A stretch of DNA of 22,385 nt from Gemmatimonadales bacterium. Its GTDB lineage: Bacteria > Gemmatimonadota > Gemmatimonadetes > Gemmatimonadales > GWC2-71-9. The stretch lies in assembly GCA_025929805.1 (NCBI GenBank), contig JAICPP010000025.1:1-22385 (forward strand), in the 5' to 3' direction. Each line of letters starts with the position of its first letter. Position 1 is the stretch's first letter. A program made the translations under genes and the position numbers. The notes under the pieces are model-generated. The model saw only the letters and a list, made by a program, of their open reading frames with translations. It had not been told where the DNA came from and ran no database searches. Of the stretch, positions 1 through 7,255 are shown piece after piece.

Positions 1-1032
1 GGCCCCCACAGCGAGCGCAGCGCCGAGCAGGTCGACTCGCTGCTCGACTCCGAACCCACCGACGTCGGGCAGCCGGGAGTAGAACGGCGACATGGTGTCA
101 AAGAAATTCGGCTCGGTACAGCCGATACAGGGATGCCCAGCACCGATGGGCCAGCTGGTCCGGGTGTTCCACTGGAAGATGGGGCAGGGCGAGAAGGTTG
201 CCGGCCCCTTGCACCCCACCTTGTAGAGACACCATCCCTTGCGGGCCGCCTCGTCGTCGAACTCTTCGGCGAATTGCCCGGCGTCGAAGTTGGCCCGGCG
301 AGGGCACTGGTCGTGGATTCGGGCGCCGTAGGCGAAGAGTGGCCGGCCTTCGGCGTCCATCTCGGGGAGCCGGTTGAAGGTGAGGTAGTGGACGATCGTT
401 GCGGTCACCACGTCGCCAATTGGCGGGCAGCCGGCGATGTTCACCACCGGCTTGTCCTTCACTACCTTGGAGACTCCCACAGCTCCGGTGGGATTGGGAC
501 GGGACGCCTGGATGCTGCCCCAGTGGGCGCACGCTCCGATGGCGATCACCGCCGCGGCGCCCTGAGCCGCCTCCTCCAGAATTTCCTTGGCCGTTCGGCC
601 GCCAATGGTGGTGTAGATCCCGTTCGCTTCGAGCGGAATCGAACCAGTGACCACGAGCAGGTATTTGCCCGAATTGATTCGCATCGAGTCCTGGAGTGCC
701 CGCTCGGCCGCAGTGCCAGCTGCAGCCATGAGGGTGTGCGAGTAGTCCAGGGAGACCAGATCCAGCACCAGATTGCCGATGGTGGGTTCCGCGGTACGGA
801 GCACGCTCTCCACGCATCCGGTACACTCCTGGAGCTGGATCCACACCACGCTCGGCCGGCGCACTGACTGGAGCGCACGGGCAAGCTGCGGAGCCATCAG
901 ACTGTTGAGGCCGAGGACAGCTGCCAGACTACCGCAGAATTCGAGGAACTGCCGGCGGGAGATGCCACGAGACTCGAGGTGCTCGCCGAGGGTTTCCCCG
1001 TCGGACCAGGGAATGGGACTGGGGACGTACAT
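1..1032 (-). CDS. [NiFe]-hydrogenase small subunit, Tat-exported (C-terminus outside window)
   Basis: This is the electron-transfer subunit of a periplasm-facing, membrane-associated (group 1-type) [NiFe] hydrogenase, which passes electrons from H2 through three Fe-S clusters. The frame is open to base 1, giving 344 residues with no stop, so the C-terminal anchor and the large subunit would lie beyond the left edge. A Tat signal SRRQFL sits at residues 25-30 and is followed by a hydrophobic stretch. Proximal-cluster ligands are C70 and C73 (ECTGC), C168 (GACAHWG) and C202 (GCPP). Distal-cluster ligands are H240, C243, C268 and C274. Medial-cluster ligands are C283, C302 and C305. The proximal motif is the ordinary CTGC, without the extra Cys of O2-tolerant enzymes (CTCC). 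The ATG is supported by GGAGGAG six bases upstream. The tail GHPCIGC...FYSRLPDV resembles HybO-like members, but the subgroup is not settled. Confidence 0.96.
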   Translation of the reverse strand, partial: MYVPSPIPWSDGETLGEHLESRGISRRQFLEFCGSLAAVLGLNSLMAPQLARALQSVRRPSVVWIQLQECTGCVESVLRTAEPTIGNLVLDLVSLDYSHTLMAAAGTAAERALQDSMRINSGKYLLVVTGSIPLEANGIYTTIGGRTAKEILEEAAQGAAAVIAIGACAHWGSIQASRPNPTGAVGVSKVVKDKPVVNIAGCPPIGDVVTATIVHYLTFNRLPEMDAEGRPLFAYGARIHDQCPRRANFDAGQFAEEFDDEAARKGWCLYKVGCKGPATFSPCPIFQWNTRTSWPIGAGHPCIGCTEPNFFDTMSPFYSRLPDVGGFGVEQRVDLLGAALAVGA

Positions 1033-1085
1033 TGGCGACTCCTCCGATCTGCCTGCGGCCACGGGTGGGTTGTGACCAGATCGTT

Positions 1086-1106
1086 GGCGCACAGTAAGGG
1101 TGCGCC
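1086..1106. promoter_or_regulatory. Inverted repeat in the hydrogenase leader
   Basis: GGCGCAC and GTGCGCC form a perfect 7-base inverted repeat around a 7-base loop, 54 bases upstream of the hydrogenase start. No T-tract follows on either strand, so it is not a typical terminator. It could be an operator or an mRNA leader hairpin. The rest of the 1033-1309 gap shows no convincing gene. Confidence 0.3.
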
Positions 1107-1212
1107 ACGCGAGAATGGAGGTGAATTGAAATCCAAACTAACGATTCCGCTCCTGCACGCCAGCAGAAAATCCGAAGTGCGTAGTCGATTTTATGTCGGT
1201 GACGAGAGAAGT

Positions 1213-1229
1213 ATGAAGATTTTATGAAG
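1213..1229. promoter_or_regulatory. Direct repeat ATGAAG-N5-ATGAAG between hydrogenase and TolB-like gene
   Basis: ATGAAG begins at 1213 and again at 1224, one helical turn (11 bases) apart. The five-base core ATGAA is also the half-site of the inverted repeats at 9852-9867 and 17258-17273, which have the same 11-base spacing. It lies about 180 bases upstream of the hydrogenase start and 80-100 bases upstream of the TolB-like gene. Function as a binding site is inference from the repeated spacing. Confidence 0.3.
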
Positions 1230-1309
1230 ACGGTAAGCAGAAATGCGGAAGATGCTGGACCCTGGAGGCACCAGAGCTTTCAGGGCAGCCTAGCCTTCCC
1301 TAGTATCCC

Positions 1310-2428
1310 ATGATTGTCTCATCTCCGGTTTGGTCCATGCACCCCATAATCCGACCCTCTTGTCTTCCGATTGGGCTGGTGGCCGCTGCCCTCGCCGGAT
1401 CGGTCTCGGCCTGCTCTCGAGTGCGCTCACCGACCCCGGCGCCCAACGCGGTCTTTGTCGATCCCGCCCCCGGCGAGCGGCACCTTCGCAATATCCGGCA
1501 GCTGACTTTCGGTGGCAACAACGCCGAGGCGTATTTCTCCCCCGACGGCAGGCGACTCATTTTTCAGCGGCAGGAGAGGGTGGACCAGGGCTGCGACCAA
1601 CAGTACGTGATGAACGTGGACGGCAGTGGACTTCAGCGAGTGTCGAATGGCAGGGGCCGCACCACCTGCGGCTACTTCTACGACGGTGGACGCCGAATCC
1701 TCTACAGCTCCACGTTCGACAGCTCGCCCGAGTGTCCGGCTCCACCCGATCGCTCCCAGGGGTATGTCTGGCCGCTCAACAACCTGGAGATCTACACCGC
1801 GTGGACCGACGGGACCGATCTCCGTCGGCTCACCCGCAATGATGCCTACGACGCTGAAGCCACGGTTTCTCCCGACGGAAAGCGGATCGTGTTCACCAGT
1901 ACCCGCGACGGAGACATCGAGCTCTACACCATGAAGGTGGACGGCACTGAGGTCCGCCGGGTAACCCACCGGGTCGGCTACGACGGTGGTGCCTTCTTTT
2001 CGCCGGAGGGAGACCGCCTGGTATGGCGGGCGATGTACCCCGAGACTGCCGCGGACTCAGCCGACTACCGGCGCCTCCTCGCCCGGCGGGTGGTGCGACC
2101 TACGCGGCTCGAGCTCTGGGTGGCCGAGGCTGACGGCAGCAACGCGCGTCAAGTGACCCGGCTGGGCGCCGCGAGCTTCGCGCCGTTCTTCCATCCGGAC
2201 GGCCGTCGTATCGTGTTCGCGTCGAACTATCCCGACCCGAGGAGCCGTAATTTTGATCTCTATCTTGTGGGCGTGGACGGCAGCGGGCTGGAGCGGGTGA
2301 CGACGAGCCCGGAGTTCGACGGCTTCCCGATGTTCAGCCCGCAGGGACGGCGTCTGGTGTTCGCCTCCAACCGTCACGCGGGAGAGCGGGGGGAGACGAA
2401 CATCTTCATCGCGGACTGGGTGGAGTAG
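1310..2428 (+). CDS. TolB-like / PD40 beta-propeller lipoprotein
   Basis: This is an exported lipoprotein made of WD40-like (PD40) propeller repeats of the type found in TolB and related periplasmic scaffold proteins. The N-terminus has a hydrophobic signal ending in a lipobox, VSAC. At least six blades are visible through motifs such as FSPDGRRLIF, VSPDGKRIVF, FSPEGDRLVW, FHPDGRRIVF and FSPQGRRLVF, alternating with DG(S/T)-type loops such as NVDGSGLQRV. The start is uncertain: ATG at 1310 gives 372 residues, while ATG at 1337 gives 363 residues with a more usual signal length. Neither has a clear ribosome-binding site. The gene converges on the slipin gene and the two coding ends overlap by 23 bases. 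A specific role is unknown; true TolB is unlikely because no pal/tol genes are nearby. Confidence 0.85.
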   Translation: MIVSSPVWSMHPIIRPSCLPIGLVAAALAGSVSACSRVRSPTPAPNAVFVDPAPGERHLRNIRQLTFGGNNAEAYFSPDGRRLIFQRQERVDQGCDQQYVMNVDGSGLQRVSNGRGRTTCGYFYDGGRRILYSSTFDSSPECPAPPDRSQGYVWPLNNLEIYTAWTDGTDLRRLTRNDAYDAEATVSPDGKRIVFTSTRDGDIELYTMKVDGTEVRRVTHRVGYDGGAFFSPEGDRLVWRAMYPETAADSADYRRLLARRVVRPTRLELWVAEADGSNARQVTRLGAASFAPFFHPDGRRIVFASNYPDPRSRNFDLYLVGVDGSGLERVTTSPEFDGFPMFSPQGRRLVFASNRHAGERGETNIFIADWVE

Positions 2429-3398
2429 GCGCTCCGGGAACAGGTGTCGGCGCGGTCTCCTTCAGCAGCCCGGCCGGCCCGCCGCTGGCCGTTGTGGATG
2501 CTTCGCCCAAACCGTTGTGGGGAACCAGTCCAGTAGCGCCCATAACACCCATGAGCGACGGGACGTTCAGCGAGTCAGCCAGTCCCGATGGCACCACCAT
2601 CAGCGAGCCCCGCTTGGCAATGCTCTCATAAAGCATGTTCATCGCCCGCAGGTTCAGGGCTGCAGGGTGGTCGCGGTACGCGTCCGCCGCCTCTACGAAC
2701 TTGTGGGCAATCTCAGTCTCGGCCGTTCCGAGGATGATGCGCGATTGCCGTTCGCGCTCCGCCTGTGCCTGGCGGGACATCGCATCCTCCAGCGCGGCCG
2801 GAATGATGACGTCGCGAATCTCAACCGACTGCACCTGGATTCCCCAGTTCAGCATCTTCTGCTCCAACGCGGCTTTCAGCCCGTGCCCCAGCTCCACCCG
2901 GGATTGGATCAGTTCTGCGAGATCGTGTTTGCCGATCGCGTCACGCAGGGCGGTCTGAGCCGAAAGCACGACGGCTTCGTCATAGTTCTGCACCTCGAGG
3001 GCTGCGCGCTCCGCGTCGCGTACGATCCAGAAGGCAATGGCATCCACGTTCACCGGCACCGTATCGCGGGTCAGGCAGGATTCGGCGCCGAACGCGGTGG
3101 TCCGGATCCGTTGATCGATGGTGTAGGCGACCCGGTCGATGACCGGCACGATGACGAAGTATCCGGGGCCTCGAAGCCCGCGGTAGCTGCCCAAGCGCAA
3201 AACCACGGCCTTCTCCCACTGATCGGCGTACTTGATCGAGACGGCGAGAAGCACCCACATCACCGCTCCCGCCAAGGCCGCCAGTGGAGGTGCAACCCCG
3301 GCGAGGAACAGCCCGCCGGCCACGCCGGCGCCACCAAGTAGCCCCGAAGCGAGAGCGGCAAACGGATACCGCGTGTCGTTGGGTGAGTGTCTGGTCAT
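2406..3398 (-). CDS. Slipin / stomatin-like SPFH (band 7) membrane protein
   Basis: This 330-residue protein has the slipin layout. A hydrophobic N-terminal membrane region (about residues 12-55) is followed by the family hallmark QWEKAVVLRLG and GLRGPGYF. The SPFH domain then carries RDTVPVNVDAIAFW, the ALRDAIGKHDL region and VEIRDVIIPAALEDAMSRQ, with a helical AQAERERQSRIILG segment. The Pro/Gly-rich tail is variable. Slipins form oligomeric membrane microdomain scaffolds and are often linked to membrane protease or quality-control functions. It is the last gene of the redox operon, 51 bases after the NrfD gene, which suggests a role in assembling or protecting the membrane complex, though that is inference. 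Its 3' end overlaps the convergent TolB-like gene by 23 bases. Confidence 0.93.
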   Translation of the reverse strand: MTRHSPNDTRYPFAALASGLLGGAGVAGGLFLAGVAPPLAALAGAVMWVLLAVSIKYADQWEKAVVLRLGSYRGLRGPGYFVIVPVIDRVAYTIDQRIRTTAFGAESCLTRDTVPVNVDAIAFWIVRDAERAALEVQNYDEAVVLSAQTALRDAIGKHDLAELIQSRVELGHGLKAALEQKMLNWGIQVQSVEIRDVIIPAALEDAMSRQAQAERERQSRIILGTAETEIAHKFVEAADAYRDHPAALNLRAMNMLYESIAKRGSLMVVPSGLADSLNVPSLMGVMGATGLVPHNGLGEASTTASGGPAGLLKETAPTPVPGAPTPPSPR

Positions 3399-3449
3399 AT
3401 GGATACCCTCGCGAAAGTAGGATCGAGCGGCGATGTGCCCGTCGTCACG

Positions 3450-4739
3450 TCATCGTGTCCGGACGGGACGAACTTTTCCATGCCCCGCGCGGGCACTGCG
3501 TGGGCGCACGATCGGCGTCGGTTGGCGGGCCTCGAGATAGGGACTGCGCACATCTCCCAACTCGATCGGGAGCGCCACCTTCACCAGGACGGTCAAGACG
3601 AAAAGACCTAGCGCCCAGATGCCTGCGGTCACGCCCAGCTCGACCCAGGTGGGCGTGTACTCGACGATCTCCCCCAGGGGGGAGGGAACGAAGCCGGGAA
3701 CGACCAGTCCGATGCCCTTTTCGATCCAGATACCGACGAAGAGAACGGCGCAGGCCGGCATCAGCCAATGCGGGTTGCGCCGCAGCGGATGGATCATGAG
3801 GGTGATGGTCGCCAGGACGTTGAGCGCGATCCCCGTCCAGATCCACGGCACCAGCGCGTGGTGCTCGCCCAGTCCAAAAAAGAGATACCTCGCGTTGATA
3901 CCGTGCTCGGTCGGTGAGTAAAACTTGTAGAAGAGCTCGGAGACGAGCATCACGAGGTTGATCTGCGCCGCCACCGTCGTGATCAGCGCGAGCTTCGAGA
4001 AGGCCCGATCGGCTATATCGTATTTCGTCGCATGCCGGATGAAATAGAGGAGAACGATCATGAACGCCGGGCCGGCGGTGAAGGCGGACGCGAGAAACCG
4101 AGGGCCCAGCAGGGCCGTGTTCCAGAAGGGCCGGGCCGGCAGGCCCGCCAGAAGGAACGCCGTCACCAGGTGAATGCTCACCGCCCACATCACGGCGAGG
4201 TACATCCAGGGGAGATATTTCCGCTTGTCCGGCGTGCGGCCGGCATAGTGGCTGTAGAGGATGTAGAACGGGATGGCGAGGTTGAGCACCAGGTACCCGT
4301 TCAGCACGATCACGTCCCAGGCCAGGAGCGAACGAGGCCAGTTGAGATAGCCGATTCCTGGCACCAGGTGCCACGAGCCGAAAGGGTTGCCGAGATCCAC
4401 CACCACGAAGGAGAGGCACATGACCAGCGCGCCCACCGCGACCGCTTCCGCCATGAGGACGGCCCGGCCGAAGTCCACGTCCTCCAGGATGTACGCAGGA
4501 AGCACCAGCATCAATGCGGCGGCAGCCAGACCGACGAGAAACGTGAAGTTCGAGATGTAGAGTCCCCAGCTCACATGATCGTTCATCCCCGTGACGCCGA
4601 GCCCATAGCGCAGCTGGACGGAGTACGCGTATGCACCCGCCAGGATGATCAGCGACAGGCTGGCCATCCAGAGGTGGTAGCTTCGGCCCCCGGAGGTGGC
4701 CGAGTTCACCGCGCTTAGCAGGAACGGCTTCAGGTGCAC
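3450..4739 (-). CDS. NrfD/PsrC-family membrane subunit, DsrP/HybB-like
   Basis: This 429-residue polytopic inner-membrane protein belongs to the NrfD/PsrC family, which exchanges electrons between the quinone pool and a periplasmic Fe-S partner without haem. About nine or ten hydrophobic segments are visible. Conserved-looking stretches such as HVSWGLYISNF, VDLGNPFGSWHL, SLLAWDVIVLNGYL, GLPARPFWNTALLGPRFLAS and IEKGIGLVVPGF resemble DsrP and HybB members from memory. The start codon is GTG at 4739, seven bases after the stop of the Fe-S gene, so translation is probably coupled. The C-terminal 30 residues are basic and probably cytoplasmic. Which partner it serves (the NapA-like subunit, the multihaem conduit or the nearby hydrogenase) cannot be read from sequence; operon position favours the first. 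Confidence 0.93.
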   Translation of the reverse strand: MHLKPFLLSAVNSATSGGRSYHLWMASLSLIILAGAYAYSVQLRYGLGVTGMNDHVSWGLYISNFTFLVGLAAAALMLVLPAYILEDVDFGRAVLMAEAVAVGALVMCLSFVVVDLGNPFGSWHLVPGIGYLNWPRSLLAWDVIVLNGYLVLNLAIPFYILYSHYAGRTPDKRKYLPWMYLAVMWAVSIHLVTAFLLAGLPARPFWNTALLGPRFLASAFTAGPAFMIVLLYFIRHATKYDIADRAFSKLALITTVAAQINLVMLVSELFYKFYSPTEHGINARYLFFGLGEHHALVPWIWTGIALNVLATITLMIHPLRRNPHWLMPACAVLFVGIWIEKGIGLVVPGFVPSPLGEIVEYTPTWVELGVTAGIWALGLFVLTVLVKVALPIELGDVRSPYLEARQPTPIVRPRSARAGHGKVRPVRTR

Positions 4740-4746
4740 GGTCGCC

Positions 4747-5721
4747 TCAATCGGTGAAGTACCAGAAGCGGGGCTCCGTCTTCAGATCCTCTTTGAGCCG
4801 GAAGACGCGCTTATTCGCGAGCACCCAGCGGATCTCCGAATCGGGATCCAGCAGATTGCCAAAAACACGGGCCCCCGTAGGACAGGCCTCGGCGCAGGCC
4901 GGCAGCCGACCCTGCCGCGTACGGTGAATACAGAAGGTGCACTTCTCGACGACGCCCGTCTTGCGCGCCCGGTTGCCCAGATAGTGCTGATTCGGATTTA
5001 CCTCTTCCACGGGGACCTCCGCGGCGCTCCAATTGAATCGCCGCGCCCAGTAGGGGCAGGCGGCGATGCAGTAGCGGCACCCGATGCACCAGTCGTAGTC
5101 GACGACCGTGATGCCGTCGGGCTCCTGCCAGGTCGCTTTGACCGGGCAGACCTTCACACAGGGCGGATCGGCACATTGGAAACACTGGGTACCCATGTAG
5201 AAGTGACCCTCCGCCGGCACCTCGTGCTGGAAGGTGGCATCGGCCTCGTCGAGATTGATGACGCCGTCCTCCATCTCGAAGATGCGGATGTATTGCGTGT
5301 CGGCCCGGCGGTCCAGGTTGTTCTCGTTGATGCAGGCCTCCACGCAGCGCCGGAACCCCTTGCACTTCGAGATGTTGAACGCGTAGCCGAACACCACCCC
5401 CGGCTGGGCCCCGGTAGTTTGAATGGTGACGTCCTCGCCGCGACGCAGCTGAGCCAGACGCTCGAGTCGGGCAATAGTCTCTGCCCGCTCCGCTTCGGTC
5501 ATGAAGCGGTAGTTGCCCTTGATGTACTCTTGCCAAGCCAGGACCCTGATCTCTCGCTCCTCGTCGCTGGCGGCGCTGAGGGGTGCACACGCACTCACCG
5601 CCTGCACGCCGGCGGCCAATCCGCCCGCGAGGACCTTCAGCGCGTGCCGCCGGTCTACGGACTTCTGCAGCATGGTACCGTCCTGTGCGTCCTGCTTGTC
5701 TGGCGTGCTGTCGCGAGTCAT
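4747..5721 (-). CDS. Tat-exported four-cluster-type ferredoxin subunit (NrfC/DsrO/HybA-like), one cluster Cys missing
   Basis: This 324-residue electron-transfer subunit would connect the NrfD protein to periplasmic redox partners. ATG at 5721 is chosen because it overlaps the upstream stop as ATGA; an in-frame extension to 5910 lies inside the neighbouring gene. The twin-arginine signal is DRRHALKVLAGG (residues 23-34), followed by VSAC (42-45), which could also be a lipobox. Fifteen of the expected 16 ligand cysteines are present: C120, C126, C130; C180, C183, C188, C192; C212, C215, C218, C222; C261, C264, C276, C280. The first motif reads CKGFRRCVEAC, so Phe123 replaces the second Cys of CxxCxxC. 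That cluster may be a [3Fe-4S] or lack a ligand. The other three motifs are normal. Confidence 0.93.
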   Translation of the reverse strand: MTRDSTPDKQDAQDGTMLQKSVDRRHALKVLAGGLAAGVQAVSACAPLSAASDEEREIRVLAWQEYIKGNYRFMTEAERAETIARLERLAQLRRGEDVTIQTTGAQPGVVFGYAFNISKCKGFRRCVEACINENNLDRRADTQYIRIFEMEDGVINLDEADATFQHEVPAEGHFYMGTQCFQCADPPCVKVCPVKATWQEPDGITVVDYDWCIGCRYCIAACPYWARRFNWSAAEVPVEEVNPNQHYLGNRARKTGVVEKCTFCIHRTRQGRLPACAEACPTGARVFGNLLDPDSEIRWVLANKRVFRLKEDLKTEPRFWYFTD

Positions 5722-6440
5722 TTGTCCGGTCCCCTGGATCGCTCGAGTTGCGGCGCGCGAAAGGGTATGCGTTGCGCAAGAGCGGGCGCGTGGGGGTCGT
5801 GGCAATCGGCGCAACCCATGACGACGCGCCGCCCCTGCCAGCCGTCGAGCCGCTTGCCGTGCGCCCCCTGAGCCCACGCGTCCGTCTGCCTGAAATGGCA
5901 TTGCGCGCACAGACGGTAGGTCTCATCCAGGGTTGCCCGCTCGCCGCTCTCGAGCGTCAGCTGTTCCACGTCCTCACTCGCATGGCAGGTGGAGCAGTGG
6001 GCGCCAGTCTGCTCGGGATGCACCGGCCTGATATCCTGATGAGCGTCGGCGACGCGCTTTCCGGCCATGACGAGCTTCCGGCCCAGATGACAGGAGGTGC
6101 ACGGGTACTGCTGGAGAAGACGGGCGCGCAGTGCCGTTTGCAGCGTCACCGATCCAAACCTCCGGGCGTGTCCGGATTCGCGTTCCGAGGTCCGCAAGGC
6201 AACTTCGAATGGCTGGTCACCCGGGCCGGTCCAGTCGTGCACCGGGGCGCTCGTCACCGTCTTCAGTGCGCCCGGCTCCCGGTTGGCGGTGCCTGCGCCC
6301 GCTGCCAACTCGACGTCCCCTTCCCGGTTGGCGCCGGGACCAATGTGCTTTCGCGCTGCACCATCGGGCTCGGAACACCCGACCGCGATTCCGCTCGCCG
6401 CGATGCATACCAGCATCACACTGGCCCTCGGAAGGTTCAT
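5718..6440 (-). CDS. Tetrahaem cytochrome c lipoprotein
   Basis: This 240-residue exported cytochrome has four CxxCH motifs: C114-H118 (CTSCH), C149-H153 (CSTCH), C178-H182 (CAQCH) and C210-H214 (CADCH). The signal peptide ends in AVGC, with C22 as the probable lipidation site, and is followed by about 90 haem-free residues. Conserved-looking features around the last haem are HGKRLDGWQGRRVV and CADCHDPHAP. ATG at 6440 overlaps the upstream gene's stop as ATGA, and the stop overlaps the next start in the same way, so it is translationally coupled on both sides. It probably shuttles electrons between the Fe-S/NrfD module and the pentahaem or catalytic subunit. No exact family name is recognised. 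Confidence 0.92.
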   Translation of the reverse strand: MNLPRASVMLVCIAASGIAVGCSEPDGAARKHIGPGANREGDVELAAGAGTANREPGALKTVTSAPVHDWTGPGDQPFEVALRTSERESGHARRFGSVTLQTALRARLLQQYPCTSCHLGRKLVMAGKRVADAHQDIRPVHPEQTGAHCSTCHASEDVEQLTLESGERATLDETYRLCAQCHFRQTDAWAQGAHGKRLDGWQGRRVVMGCADCHDPHAPALAQRIPFRAPQLERSRGPDK

Positions 6441-7255
6441 GGCCCGCCCCTGCTTCTAGGGACGGCATCCGGCGCCGGGCTAGTGAAGTCTCCCGCGTAA
6501 ATTTCAGCCGCCACGTGGCATTGACGGCAATCGGCCCGTTCCGGGTGCGTCGTCCGAATTTCGGCCACGGCCGCGGGCCCGGCATGACAGGGGAGACAGT
6601 TCCCTCTGCCCTGGACATCATGGGGAATCGGGGGCGGGCTGCGGTTGGGGATCAGCCGTGATAGTGGGGGCCAGAAGGTGGTCCGCCAGTTCAGGAGAGT
6701 GTCATAGGGCGGCGGTGAGCCGCCCGAGCCATGACACTGGGGGCACCGACTGTTCGGATTTGAGCTGGGCAGTGAGATGCCGGTGACCGCCTCGTCGAGC
6801 GCGTGGCATTGGAGGCAGTTCCCCATCTCGGGATGGGGGGTCACAGGCACATAGGCCGCGAAGCGCCGCGAGTAGCCACCCCGTTCGTGGCAGGTCTGGC
6901 AGGCCCCGGTCCGGAACTCCGTAGGGGTAAACCCGTGCGGGATGCGGGGCGGGGCACCTGGATACGCGCGAAGATACCGGAACGTCTTCAGGGTCCTCGG
7001 GTGCGCCTCGCGCTCCGGAGGGGTGGTAGGCTCGATTGCCATCATGCTGGGACGGGTGCGAAACACCTGCGCTTCGGCGGCGATCGACTCGGCTGGCGTC
7101 GTCAGGAGGGGTACACGAGCAGGCGCTGGCGGAGAGCTCCGTGCTGTGGGTTCTCGTTTAACTGCTACGATGATCGCAGCGGTCGCTGTAACTGCGGAGC
7201 CGAGCAGGAAAATGAGAAGCGCCAGTCCGGCGGGGCGTCGGCTGTCCGGCCTCAT
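6437..7255 (-). CDS. Pentahaem cytochrome c with two NapB-like dihaem modules
   Basis: This 272-residue protein has an N-terminal hydrophobic segment (residues 10-32) that is either an uncleaved anchor or a signal. Five CxxCH motifs are present: C119-H123, C147-H151, C171-H175, C220-H224 and C243-H247. The first pair sits in IPHGF...CQTCH...TPHPEMGNCLQCH. The last pair sits in IPHDVQGRGNCLPCH...TTHPERADCRQCH. Each matches the IPH-CxxCH-HP-CxxCH layout of NapB, the dihaem partner of periplasmic nitrate reductase, so the protein looks like a tandem NapB duplication with one extra central haem. ATG at 7255 overlaps the stop of the NapA-like gene (ATGA). It is the likely direct electron partner of that subunit. 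Confidence 0.92.
   Translation of the reverse strand: MRPDSRRPAGLALLIFLLGSAVTATAAIIVAVKREPTARSSPPAPARVPLLTTPAESIAAEAQVFRTRPSMMAIEPTTPPEREAHPRTLKTFRYLRAYPGAPPRIPHGFTPTEFRTGACQTCHERGGYSRRFAAYVPVTPHPEMGNCLQCHALDEAVTGISLPSSNPNSRCPQCHGSGGSPPPYDTLLNWRTTFWPPLSRLIPNRSPPPIPHDVQGRGNCLPCHAGPAAVAEIRTTHPERADCRQCHVAAEIYAGDFTSPAPDAVPRSRGGP

Noticed and set aside
98..867. Open frames on both strands over the hydrogenase gene
   Set aside because: The true frame contains all small-subunit cluster ligands and runs to the window edge; these are out-of-frame shadows.
1086..1106. Hairpin as a terminator
   Set aside because: No T-tract follows on either strand and it lies upstream, not downstream, of flanking genes.
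4696..5871. Long plus-strand open frame of 391 codons opposite the Fe-S gene
   Set aside because: It is antisense to a gene with clear Fe-S motifs, has no recognisable domain or ribosome-binding site, and is explained by high GC content.
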